NCBI GenBank assembly: GCA_007693765.1
Contig: RECZ01000078.1
Coordinates: 1 to 40,487 of the forward strand
DNA length: 40,487 nucleotides
Direction of reading: 5' to 3'
Source: Phycisphaerales bacterium
Lineage (GTDB): Bacteria > Planctomycetota > Phycisphaerae > Phycisphaerales > UBA1924
Below, in pieces: positions 16,946-24,508 of this stretch. The first letter of the stretch is position 1, and the number at the start of each line of letters is the position of its first letter. Position numbers and translations under genes: made by a program. The notes beneath the pieces were generated by a model that did not search any database, was not told the DNA's origin, and saw nothing but the letters and a program-made list of their open reading frames with translations.

Positions 16946-17797
16946 GTGACGAAGACAACCCTAGGCGATCAACGTGCGACGCCCCGGCGTCTTGCCCATC
17001 GACGCAAGAACTCCTCACGCATGTCCTACCGCCGGCTCGCCGGCGGGTTCACGCTTCTTGATCTTTTGGTCTCGATCGTCGTCATCGGGCTGCTGCTCGC
17101 GATCGTGCTGCCGCTGCTCGCGCAGGCTTCTGAGGCCACGAAGCGCGTGGTCTGCCGCTCCAACGTCCGGCAGATCGGCATCACGCTGGCGCTGTACGCC
17201 GAATCGCACAACGGGCGCCTGCCCCAGAGCATCTACGCCACGGAGTACCAGCAGGGCCTCTTCATGCCGCAAGAGATGCTCCTCGTGCGCACGCCCGAAG
17301 CGCTCGATGGCTGGGACGGCCTCGGCCGCCTCTTCATCGAGGACTACATCGCCACGCCGCAGAGCTTCTACTGCCCCAGCCACCGCGCCGGCCACACCTT
17401 CGACGCGTACGAGTCCGCGTGGATCGACCCCGTCGACACCGAGATCGTCACCAACTACCACTACCGGGCCATACCCAGCATGGCCAACTACCTGTACGAC
17501 CTCGACCCCGGCATGGCGCTGATCGCCGACGGCATGCGCTCGATCTCTGATTACAACCACAAGATCGGCTCCAACGTGCTGCGTGCCGACCTCTCCGTAC
17601 GCTGGTTCGAGGACACCAACAGCACGCTCGCCTCCTCGATCCCGCTCGCCGTCGGCGACTCGAACGCCGATGTCAACGTCGCCTTGGCGTGGTGGGTGCT
17701 CGACACAGGTGAGAGCAACAGCTTCCCCGGCCTGCCGTGGTCGCCCAACCCCAACCACAACGCGCCCTCGGGGCTCTCCGCCAGGCTCGCCTGGTAA
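16946..17797 (+). CDS. Prepilin-type N-terminal methylation domain protein (pseudopilin)
   Basis: The protein has 283 residues from the GTG at 16946, chosen because GGGAGGTGA lies just upstream. A basic leader (RRLAGG) precedes the cleavage site G34|F35. The hydrophobic helix FTLLDLLVSIVVIGLLLAIV follows. The +5 residue is Asp (D39) instead of the usual Glu. The rest resembles the planctomycete DUF1559/type II secretion pseudopilin family, with CRSNVRQIGITLALYAE after the helix (about 70-90), a Cys-containing FYCPSHRAGHTF, and HKIGSNVLRADLSVRWF near the C-terminus, a diverged H-x9-DG region. These proteins are exported and processed by prepilin peptidase. It diverges from the ECF sigma gene and may depend on it. 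Confidence 0.85.
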   Translation: MTKTTLGDQRATPRRLAHRRKNSSRMSYRRLAGGFTLLDLLVSIVVIGLLLAIVLPLLAQASEATKRVVCRSNVRQIGITLALYAESHNGRLPQSIYATEYQQGLFMPQEMLLVRTPEALDGWDGLGRLFIEDYIATPQSFYCPSHRAGHTFDAYESAWIDPVDTEIVTNYHYRAIPSMANYLYDLDPGMALIADGMRSISDYNHKIGSNVLRADLSVRWFEDTNSTLASSIPLAVGDSNADVNVALAWWVLDTGESNSFPGLPWSPNPNHNAPSGLSARLAW

Positions 17798-17958
17798 GAC
17801 GCGCAGCCGCCGGTCGGTGGCGATCGCGCCTCGGGCGCCGTACATATCATCCAACTGCGAACCCGCACGGCCGCGATGCGTCAACGAACAGTGGCCCGAC
17901 GCCGTCGCCGCGCCCTGTCCACGCAACGCCAACCGCCCCAGCCGAGGAGCTCAACAGC

Positions 17959-18945
17959 ATGCCCATCAGCCCCCGCCACGCCGCCGCCGCCCTCGCGTCG
18001 ACGACGTTCATCGCCGCCGCCGCCCACGCGCAGCTCACGCCCGACCGCCTCTACTACGGCGTCAATCGCGCCATCCCCATGACCATCGAGGCGCCGCGCG
18101 ACATGGGCGGGGAGATCGAGATCGTCCTGCACCGCCACGGCGTCGACGAGCCCGTCGAGACCGCCAGCGCCGAGGCCGGACGCGTCGACCTCGCGGGCCT
18201 CTTCCCCGTGCTCTGGACCACCAGCGAGCACCGCGTGCTCTTCGCCCAGCTCCGCGTCGGCGGCGTGGAAGTCGGCCCGCCCGTCGTCCTCCAGCCCATG
18301 CTGACCCCCTCGCGCGCTGTGTCGCAGGCCGGCAGGATCTCCTGGCGCACCCCGCCCGCGCCCGTCTTCTCCGGCCTCCGCGCCTGGACAGACCGGCACA
18401 TCGTCCTCGAGACCAACCTCGGCGAGGTCGAGATCGCCCTCCGGCCCGATGAGGCGCCCAACACCGTCTACCACGTCCTCGGCCTCGTCGAAGGCGGCTT
18501 CTACACCGACATCATCTTCCACCGCGTCGTGCCCATGTCCGGATCCGGGCACCCCTTTGTCGTGCAGGCCGGCGACCCCACCGGGCGCGGCGACGGCGGG
18601 CCCGGCCAATTCATCGACCTCGAGAAGAGCGAGCTTCCACACGACTTCGGCGTCATGTCCATGGCCCGCACCAACGACCCCGACACCAACGGCTCCCAGT
18701 TCTTCCTCTGCCTCAGCCGCGAGGGAACCTCCTTCCTTGACGGCAACTACACCGCCTTCGCCCAGAGCGTCCGCGGCGCCGACACCATCGTCGCCCTCTC
18801 CCGCGTCGCCCTCCGCGACGAGCAGTCCGGGCGCCCCGTCGAGCCCCCCGTCATCCAACGCGCGTACACCACCCCCGCGCCCCCATTCAGCCAGCGCCCC
18901 GACCCCGTCTCCCGGCCCCAGGGCGACGCTGAAACGCCCCGCTGA
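17959..18945 (+). CDS. Secreted cyclophilin-type peptidyl-prolyl isomerase
   Basis: The protein has 328 residues from the ATG at 17959, with GAGGAG about 8 bases upstream. The signal peptide ends AAAHA|QL (about residue 22). Residues about 25-140 form an extra beta-rich N-terminal domain of unknown role. The cyclophilin domain (about 150-305) shows FHRVVP, QAGDPTGRGDGGPG, GVMSMART, NGSQFFLCL and LDGNYTAFA. The catalytic Arg of FHR and the QFF strand are present. An insertion, MSGSGHPF, sits between FHRV and the QAGD strand. The Pro-rich C-terminal tail is disordered. It probably folds or refolds exported proteins. Confidence 0.9.
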   Translation: MPISPRHAAAALASTTFIAAAAHAQLTPDRLYYGVNRAIPMTIEAPRDMGGEIEIVLHRHGVDEPVETASAEAGRVDLAGLFPVLWTTSEHRVLFAQLRVGGVEVGPPVVLQPMLTPSRAVSQAGRISWRTPPAPVFSGLRAWTDRHIVLETNLGEVEIALRPDEAPNTVYHVLGLVEGGFYTDIIFHRVVPMSGSGHPFVVQAGDPTGRGDGGPGQFIDLEKSELPHDFGVMSMARTNDPDTNGSQFFLCLSREGTSFLDGNYTAFAQSVRGADTIVALSRVALRDEQSGRPVEPPVIQRAYTTPAPPFSQRPDPVSRPQGDAETPR

Positions 18946-18962
18946 GGCCCGATCTCAGGCTT

Positions 18963-18979
18963 TTGCAACACAGTTGCGG
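18963..18979. promoter_or_regulatory. Palindromic operator candidate (possible Zur box)
   Basis: The sequence is TTGCAAC-ACA-GTTGCGG. GCAAC (18965-18969) and GTTGC (18973-18977) are perfect inverted arms around a 3-base centre. It lies just upstream of a TTGACC-N18-TAGAAC promoter-like pair (18988-19017) and ahead of four genes that look zinc-related. Fur-family regulators bind short palindromes of this size. The specific Zur assignment is inferred from the downstream genes, not from a known planctomycete consensus. Confidence 0.45.
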
Positions 18980-18987
18980 ATCCAACC

Positions 18988-19017
18988 TTGACCGGCGCAC
19001 GAATGGGGGGATAGAAC
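18988..19017 (+). promoter_or_regulatory. Candidate promoter for the His-rich/pseudopilin/all3515-like group
   Basis: TTGACC (18988-18993), an 18-base spacer and TAGAAC (19012-19017) resemble a housekeeping promoter. Transcription would start near 19024. That argues against the in-frame ATG at 19020 and for the ATG at 19047, which has AGGAG four bases upstream. The call was made by eye, and the -10 matches only 4 of 6 bases. Confidence 0.4.
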
Positions 19018-19046
19018 CAATGGTCCGCCGGGGACCCAGGAGCGGC

Positions 19047-19505
19047 ATGCGCAACCGACGCGACATCACGGTCAGGCAGGGTGTCGCACCCATGCTGCGC
19101 CGTGTTCCAAGCGTCTGTGTCGGAGCGTTGCTCTGGCTCTGCCTCGTCGCATTGGTGGCCCAGCCCGTCTTCCTGGCGGCGCACCGGCACGCCGCGCACA
19201 ACGACGCCCACGCCGCTTTGGCCATCGCCGAAGCGCCCGCACCGTCGTCCTGCGTTGCGCAGCACGATTGCGACAGCGCTCCCGAGCCCACGAGGCCCGG
19301 CCCCGACCACCATCACGAGCACGACGACGCCGACTGCGCCGTGTGCCATTACCTCGCCTCCAGCCGCGTAGCGCTGGTGCTCATCGCCGAGAACCCGGCC
19401 TCGACACCCGCTCTGTGCTGCGGCCTCGTGACACTCCCCGACGCCCCGGCCCTGCCGCGGCGCCTCGACACCCCGGCGCAGCCCCGCGCCCCCCCGATCG
19501 GCTGA
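19047..19505 (+). CDS. His-rich exported protein, candidate metal-binding
   Basis: The protein has 152 residues from the ATG at 19047. In-frame ATGs at 19020 and 19092 are alternatives. A hydrophobic export signal covers about 20-44 (VCVGALLWLCLVALVAQPVFLA). Two His clusters follow: HRHAAHNDAH (about 46-55) and DHHHEHDD (about 87-94). Directly after the second comes C97-x2-C100-H101 (DCAVCHYL). There is one more Cys pair, CC, near residue 122. The build resembles small His-rich periplasmic proteins of the DUF2946 kind, but I cannot assign it firmly. It is the first gene after the palindrome and precedes a pseudopilin and two all3515-like proteins. Confidence 0.65.
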   Translation: MRNRRDITVRQGVAPMLRRVPSVCVGALLWLCLVALVAQPVFLAAHRHAAHNDAHAALAIAEAPAPSSCVAQHDCDSAPEPTRPGPDHHHEHDDADCAVCHYLASSRVALVLIAENPASTPALCCGLVTLPDAPALPRRLDTPAQPRAPPIG

Positions 19506-19652
19506 TTGCGCTCCCCGTTTGTCCGACCTCTTGTTTCACGCAGGGTCGAGACGGGTCGACGCATTCGCCGCATCGTCTTTCAACGTCAACGATGGATCAC
19601 GCCCGCGTGCGCCGCCACAGAAGCGCACCCGAGGCGGAAAGGGCTTGCAGCC

Positions 19653-20513
19653 ATGCGCTCCCGCGCGTTCACACTGGTCGAGATGCTCGTCGTGGTGGCG
19701 GTGGTCGGGATCCTCATCGGTATCCTCCTCCCCACGCTCGGCGGCGCACGCGAGTCCGCACGGACCGCCGTGTGCGTCTCGAACATGCGCCAACTCGGCG
19801 TGGCGCACGGGCTGTTCATGCAGGCCAACGACGGGCAGATCATCGACGTGGGCCTCTCCCACGGCGGCGTCGGCAATGCCTCGGGCGCGTGGGTCAACAC
19901 GCTCCAGCGGTATCTCGGCGACCCCCTCAATGTGCGCTGCCCGGAGGACAGGAGCCCCCACTTCCTGCCCGACGAGATCACGCAATACGACGTTGACAAC
20001 GGCGACTTCGGCGGGGCGACCCCCGTCCCCGGCTCGACCGACCGCTTCCGACGCACCAGCTACGGCGCCAACAACTTAATCTCCGATTCTGCCGGGCTCG
20101 ATCAGCAAACGAGCGACCTACGCACCTACTTCAACAACATCGACCGCATCCGCCGCCCCGCGGCCATCGTCGCCTTCTTCGAGCTCGCCGAAACGGGTGA
20201 GTTCGCGGGCAGCGACCACGCCCATGTTGAGCAGTGGAGTCTCCCCGGCGTGCCGGTGCCACCAACGTTCGCCATCTCGCAAGCGTTGCGAAACGCCGAG
20301 TTGCACCAGCACGGCGGCGTTCCCCGGAAGGGGCTCCGCGGTGTCGATGCGGTCCGCGATCAAGCGACTCCCGCGCCATCTGATGATGTGTTGTCGTTGT
20401 TCTTCGATGCCCGTTCCAACTACGCCTTCCTCGACGGCAGCGTCCGAACCGCGGAGTTTCAAGAGGTCTACACAGACGTGGAGCGCAATCTCTTCGACCC
20501 GTCCCTGCAATGA
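19653..20513 (+). CDS. Prepilin-type N-terminal methylation domain protein with HxH motifs
   Basis: The protein has 286 residues from the ATG at 19653. The open frame extends upstream but adds only Arg-rich, non-signal sequence. Leader MRSRA|FTLVEM has Glu at +5, followed by LVVVAVVGILIGILLPTL, a canonical pseudopilin helix, and then CVSNMRQLGVAHGLFMQAND. In the C-terminal half there are DHAHVEQW (about residue 190) and ELHQHGG (about 220). Near the end is SNYAFLDGSVRTAEF, the planctomycete H-x9-DG-type region with the His replaced. The His motifs and its place between a His-rich protein and two all3515-like proteins suggest metal binding at the cell surface. That role is inferred. Confidence 0.8.
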   Translation: MRSRAFTLVEMLVVVAVVGILIGILLPTLGGARESARTAVCVSNMRQLGVAHGLFMQANDGQIIDVGLSHGGVGNASGAWVNTLQRYLGDPLNVRCPEDRSPHFLPDEITQYDVDNGDFGGATPVPGSTDRFRRTSYGANNLISDSAGLDQQTSDLRTYFNNIDRIRRPAAIVAFFELAETGEFAGSDHAHVEQWSLPGVPVPPTFAISQALRNAELHQHGGVPRKGLRGVDAVRDQATPAPSDDVLSLFFDARSNYAFLDGSVRTAEFQEVYTDVERNLFDPSLQ

Positions 20514-20575
20514 CGCGTTGCGCCCGACGAGGGCGCTCGCACCCTGCACACCACTTCGAAAGAGAGCGCTCTGAC

Positions 20576-21367
20576 ATGCCACGCTTCACCCGCCTCGCGA
20601 TCATCGCGTGCGCCGCCTTCTCCTTCGCCGCCCACGCGCAACTGCACTCCGGCGACATCATCCTGCACACCGACGAGGGGCGCATCCTCACCGGCATCGG
20701 CAACCCCGGCGCCGGAACGTTCGAGGAGCGGCAGATCTTCACCGCCATCCTCGGGACGTCCTTCCCCAATTTCACCAGCGACCCGGGCTTCGACTGCCTG
20801 CCCGGGACCTTCCCCGTGCCCAGCGCCAACGGGTTCAACGTGCTCGATGCGCTCTGGCACTGGGACGGCGAGACCTTCGTTCCCACCGCGGGCGAGAACA
20901 TGCGCATCAGCCTCGGCCCCGCGAACGTCACCACCTCCGACGGCTTCGTCGCGGGCTTCACCCTCAACGTAGCTTCCAACGGCTCGTGGCACCGCCACTA
21001 CTCCTTCTTCCTGCAGCAGGGCGCGGCCCCGGCCATCGCCGACGGCGTCTACCTCCTGCAGTTGGAGATCTACAACACCGGCGGCGCCCTCGAACCCACC
21101 GAGCCCATCTACATGCTCTTCAACCAGAACGCCTCCGCGTCGGACGTCGACGACGCTGCGGCGTGGGTGCAGGCCAACTTCATCGACGAGCCCGGGATCC
21201 CCGGCGACCTCAACGGCGACGGCGTCGTTGACTTCGCCGACCTCAGCATCGTCCTCAGCCAGTTCGGCATGGAGGGCGACGACCTCGATGGCGACGCCAA
21301 CGGCGACGGCGTCGTCGACTTCACAGACCTCAGCATCGTGCTGAGCAACTTCGGAACGGGCCTCTGA
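20576..21367 (+). CDS. all3515-like secreted protein with a dockerin-type C-terminus
   Basis: The protein has 263 residues from the ATG at 20576. The signal peptide ends AAHA|QLHSG (about residue 21). The body matches my memory of the all3515 family (described as Zur-repressed PEP-CTERM proteins in cyanobacteria): FNVLDALWHWDG, SDGFVAGFTLNV, the SWHRHYSFFL HxH motif, GVYLLQLEIY and FNQNASASDVDDAAAWVQ. In place of a PEP-CTERM tail, residues about 210-260 hold two dockerin-like calcium-binding repeats (GDLNGDGVVDFADLSIVL and DANGDGVVDFTDLSIVL). It is paralogous to the next gene. The likely role is a surface or periplasmic protein made under zinc limitation, by inference. Confidence 0.75.
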   Translation: MPRFTRLAIIACAAFSFAAHAQLHSGDIILHTDEGRILTGIGNPGAGTFEERQIFTAILGTSFPNFTSDPGFDCLPGTFPVPSANGFNVLDALWHWDGETFVPTAGENMRISLGPANVTTSDGFVAGFTLNVASNGSWHRHYSFFLQQGAAPAIADGVYLLQLEIYNTGGALEPTEPIYMLFNQNASASDVDDAAAWVQANFIDEPGIPGDLNGDGVVDFADLSIVLSQFGMEGDDLDGDANGDGVVDFTDLSIVLSNFGTGL

Positions 21368-21521
21368 TACGCCCACGCAACCCTTGATTCCTCCCGCGCT
21401 GCGCTCGTTGCGCACCGCGCTTCACATCCGGCGTCGCCGTGCGGAAGGCGCCGCCAAGCATTTGTTCGAGCTTCAACCAACACCCGCGCCACCGAGCGCA
21501 CCAGTTCCCAGGAGGAACGAC

Positions 21522-22241
21522 ATGAGCATCAAGCGACTCACCAGCCTCAGCATCCTCGCGGCCATCGCCTCCGGCGCAGCCGCCACCGCCGCCGCCGACC
21601 GCCACATCGGCATCGACGCCGTCGACGGCCGCCTCACCACCTTCAACTACCAGAGCGGCGTCGGCTACCTCAACACGCAGCGCGTCTTCACCAACATCTT
21701 CGACGCCGACCTCTTCTTCACCGACGACAACGGCACCAACATGCCCGGCGGCACGCTCGCCACCCCCGGCGCTGTGGGCTTCAACATCCTCGGCTCGCTT
21801 CTGGTGTGGGACTCGGGTCTGCAGAACTTCGTCAGCACCGACCACACCATCAACATCAGCGCCGGCCCCGCCTCGGTGGACACCGCCGACGGCTTCGTCG
21901 CCGGCTTCGGCACGAACGTGCGCGACGAGATCTCCCACCCCGACAACAGCGCCCAGTGGGGTCGTCACCACACCCACTTCGGCTACACCCTCAACGGACC
22001 CGAAGGCACGCCCAGCGACGGCATCTACCTGCTCAACCTCGAGTGGTGGTACGAGGCCGGCGACGGCAACCCCGTCTCCTACGACACCTCGCTGCCCTTC
22101 TGGACGGTCTTCGGCCTCAACGTTGATGACACCGATCTCCTGAACACGGCCCAGTGGGTGCGCGACAACGTCGTCCCCGCCCCCGGCGCCGCGGCCATCC
22201 TCGGCCTCGCCGCGCTGGCGGGCGTCCGCCGCCGTCGCTGA
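21522..22241 (+). CDS. all3515-like secreted protein with a PEP-CTERM-like sorting tail
   Basis: The protein has 239 residues from the ATG at 21522, with AGGAGG seven bases upstream. The signal peptide ends near ATAAA|DRH (about residue 25). It shares with the preceding gene FNILGSLLVWDS, TADGFVAGFGTNV, the HxH motif in WGRHHTHFGYTL, GIYLLNLEWW and LNTAQWVRDNV. The C-terminus, VPAPGAAAILGLAALAG followed by VRRRR, is a short PEP-CTERM-like signal: a Pro-rich motif, a hydrophobic stretch and a basic end. Such tails are thought to direct processing and surface sorting. It is the last gene before a strong terminator (22295-22328). The family and the zinc link are inferred as for its neighbour. 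Confidence 0.75.
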   Translation: MSIKRLTSLSILAAIASGAAATAAADRHIGIDAVDGRLTTFNYQSGVGYLNTQRVFTNIFDADLFFTDDNGTNMPGGTLATPGAVGFNILGSLLVWDSGLQNFVSTDHTINISAGPASVDTADGFVAGFGTNVRDEISHPDNSAQWGRHHTHFGYTLNGPEGTPSDGIYLLNLEWWYEAGDGNPVSYDTSLPFWTVFGLNVDDTDLLNTAQWVRDNVVPAPGAAAILGLAALAGVRRRR

Positions 22242-22294
22242 TTCAACATCGCCTTCCGCGGCCGCCCCCTCGGAGGAGACGGGTGGCCGTCCAC

Positions 22295-22328
22295 GCCCCG
22301 CGCCGCCCGCACGGCGCGGGGCTTTTTT
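22295..22328 (+). terminator. Intrinsic terminator after the all3515-like genes
   Basis: A perfect 11-bp stem has arms GCCCCGCGCCG (22295-22305) and CGGCGCGGGGC (22312-22322), with a 6-base loop. Six T residues follow (22323-22328). It lies 54 bases past the stop of the second all3515-like gene and marks the right end of the candidate zinc group. Confidence 0.9.
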
Positions 22329-22359
22329 GCGCGCACACTTCGGAGCAAACAGCGCCCGC

Positions 22360-24186
22360 CTACTCGTCGTCCTTCTTCTCTGCATCCCGATCGTTGCGAG
22401 AGCCACCCAGCAGGCCGCGCAGGGCCCGCCCCGCCTCGCCGGCGCGATCGCCCACGACGTCGCCCAGCCGGCGCTCCGCCTCCGCGCCGAGCCTGTTCCC
22501 GAGCTCGCGCGCGCCCGCCTTCACCAGCGCATCGGCGAACCCCTTGTCGTCGACGCCGATGCGCGGGTTGTCGAGCGGGCCGCGCAGCGAGACCGGGAAC
22601 GTGAGGTTGTTCACCGTCGAGGCGCCCACGCCGGGCATCGAGACCTCGGAATTGTTCAGCGTGAGTTGCAGGGGCATGTCGATCGCGCCCGCGTCCCACA
22701 CGCCGCTCGCCGCGACGCTCACCGTCCCGCCGCGCACCGGGCGCTGCCCGCCGATGCGCATGCCCGAGGCCACCTTGTCCACCGATAGATTGCGCAGGGC
22801 GAGGCTCAGGTCGTTGCGCCCGCCCGGCGTCGCCGACGCGGCGCCCAGGGCCACCGTCACGTCGATGTCGCCGGAGCGCGACTTCACGTGCACCCGCGGC
22901 GCCCCCTCGACCAGACGCGGGCTCGTCGAGACGTTCTGCGCCCGCACATCCAGCGGGTCGCCCTCGATCGCCGCCACGCGCACGCCCTCGGCCACGATCT
23001 CGCGCACCAGCAGCGTGGGCGAGCCCTCGACGAGGTGCGACGCCACCACCCGCGCGTAGCCCCGCGACTCGACCTCGCGCGCCAGGCGTTCGCGCAGCGT
23101 CTCACGCGTCGGCGCCCCGGCCGCGTCCTCGCCGCCGCTGGCGCGCTCGATCCACCGCCGCGCCTGCGCCAGGCGCTCCTTCCAGACGCGTGCATCCTCG
23201 AAATAGTCTTCGAGCGTCTTCTCGTCCTCGCGCGCCGGGGGCGGCTCGCGCGGCTCGGGCGCCCGACCCACGATCACCCCGCGGATCCGCCGCGCCTCGC
23301 CGCTGCTGGCCTCGATGGCCTCCACGCGGTCGATCGTCAGCCGCTTGCGCAGCAAGTCGGCGCCGCTGATGGCGAGTTCGACGCGATCGGCGCGGAACAG
23401 GTCTGTCTCTAGGGCGTTGGGGTCGGCCATCGCCAGCCCCTCCACGGTCATGCGGCCCTCGCGCAGGCTCAGGCTGGCGCTGCGCAGGTCCACCGTGGCG
23501 CCGTTGGCCCGCTCCAGACCGCGCTGCAGCGCCGCGGTGACGATCGGCTCACGCAGGAACCCCTGCACCACGATGATCAGCCCGACCAGGAGCAGTGCGA
23601 AGACCACGCCGATGGGTCGAACCGGGTTGCCTACCTTCTTCTGCAGCAGGTCCTCGTACGACCGCTTCCCCTTCTTCCCGCCGATAAACACGAACACCAG
23701 CGCCTTCACCCACCACTTGCTGGTGTACACGCGGTACTTCTCCGAGCCCTGCTCCATCGTCGCCATCTTCCGCCGGAACCCGGTCACCACCGCCACCAGG
23801 CCCACGCCGCAGAGCAGCCCGAACACCAGCCCCACGACCATCCCGCCCGTCGTCGCGTAGCGCTCGAACCCGAAGAGCGCCAGCACCGGGGCGTTGATCA
23901 TCGCCTTGAACAGCGGCTGCGTGGGCCCGTCCAGCAGCACGCGGCCGACCCCGAACGACACCGGCATCAGCGCCAGCGAGGCCAGCTTCGCGACCGCACC
24001 GGTGATCGTCGCCACGAACAGGTTGGCGTTGAGCACGATCAGCACCAGCAGCAGGAACAGGAACAGCCCTGGCCCCTGCACGAACCCCGGCACGAACCCC
24101 ATCATCGAGCCCAGCACGCACGCCAGCACGATCTGGAACGGCGTGGACTTGCCCCTGAGCAGCTTGCCGATCTTGCGGGTGATCAT
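22360..24186 (-). CDS. TIGR03546-like membrane protein fused to an AsmA-like domain
   Basis: The protein has 608 residues from the ATG at 24186. The first 160 residues, FQIVLACVLGSMMGFVPGF and then several helices to about 135, resemble the TIGR03546 membrane family. A further helix lies at about 205-225 (GVVFALLLVGLIIVVQGFL). After it comes an AsmA/TIGR03545-like beta-rich region (LRSASLSLREGRMTVEGLAM, FRADRVELAIS, LTIDRVEAIEA) interrupted by a charged coiled coil (about 315-370). The C-terminal part (about 450-540) again has the AsmA look (LRNLSVDKVASGM, MPLQLTLNNSEVSM, SLRGPLDNPRIGV). In other bacteria the two parts are, as I recall, adjacent genes. A role in lipid transfer or envelope upkeep is inferred. 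Confidence 0.65.
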   Translation of the reverse strand: MITRKIGKLLRGKSTPFQIVLACVLGSMMGFVPGFVQGPGLFLFLLLVLIVLNANLFVATITGAVAKLASLALMPVSFGVGRVLLDGPTQPLFKAMINAPVLALFGFERYATTGGMVVGLVFGLLCGVGLVAVVTGFRRKMATMEQGSEKYRVYTSKWWVKALVFVFIGGKKGKRSYEDLLQKKVGNPVRPIGVVFALLLVGLIIVVQGFLREPIVTAALQRGLERANGATVDLRSASLSLREGRMTVEGLAMADPNALETDLFRADRVELAISGADLLRKRLTIDRVEAIEASSGEARRIRGVIVGRAPEPREPPPAREDEKTLEDYFEDARVWKERLAQARRWIERASGGEDAAGAPTRETLRERLAREVESRGYARVVASHLVEGSPTLLVREIVAEGVRVAAIEGDPLDVRAQNVSTSPRLVEGAPRVHVKSRSGDIDVTVALGAASATPGGRNDLSLALRNLSVDKVASGMRIGGQRPVRGGTVSVAASGVWDAGAIDMPLQLTLNNSEVSMPGVGASTVNNLTFPVSLRGPLDNPRIGVDDKGFADALVKAGARELGNRLGAEAERRLGDVVGDRAGEAGRALRGLLGGSRNDRDAEKKDDE

Positions 24187-24306
24187 CGTCGGGCGCTCCC
24201 TTGTTCGTGTTCTATGGCCCCGCCGAGGTGCGCGGCCCTCCCGATTCTAGAGCGACGCCCGCCGCGCTACGCGGTTCGCACGCTCCCGCGGATTTCGCTC
24301 ATCCGC

Positions 24307-24335
24307 TTGACATCACGCGGCCGATACCGAATAGT
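24307..24335 (+). promoter_or_regulatory. Candidate promoter of the lysW cluster
   Basis: A perfect -35 hexamer TTGACA (24307-24312) is separated by 17 bases from AATAGT (24330-24335), a 4-of-6 match to the -10 consensus. It is followed by AGGAG (24345-24349) and the GTG of a 39-codon ORF. It also lies in the divergent gap to the gene starting at 24186. Confidence 0.5.
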
Positions 24336-24357
24336 CCGCCGACTCAGGAGCAGACCC

Positions 24358-24477
24358 GTGCCCACGCCCGCTTCCATCCGCCGCACCGACGCCGCCCGCA
24401 AGGGCGCGCTGTCCGTGCGCGTCGGCCTGAAAGCGAAAGCCCGCCTCCCGAAGGCATCCGGCGACGGGCGCGCGTAG
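24358..24477 (+). CDS. Small Lys/Arg-rich ORF (39 aa), possible leader peptide
   Basis: A GTG start at 24358 has AGGAG eight bases upstream, and the frame ends at TAG 24475-24477. The product has 39 residues with six Arg and four Lys, including GLKAKARLPK near the C-terminus and RRTDAARK near the N-terminus. It sits between a promoter-like site and a terminator hairpin (24509-24548), and the lysine/arginine-type synthesis cluster starts directly after. This layout fits a leader peptide whose translation senses charged lysine or arginine tRNA. It could equally be an unrelated small protein or a chance ORF. Confidence 0.4.
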   Translation: MPTPASIRRTDAARKGALSVRVGLKAKARLPKASGDGRA

Positions 24478-24508
24478 CCCGCATCCTCAACTGACCACGC
24501 GTCACCCG

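Noticed and set aside
18946-18965. CTGAG/CTCAG hairpin with four T residues after the cyclophilin gene
   Set aside because: The 5-bp stem and short T-run are too weak to call a terminator with confidence.
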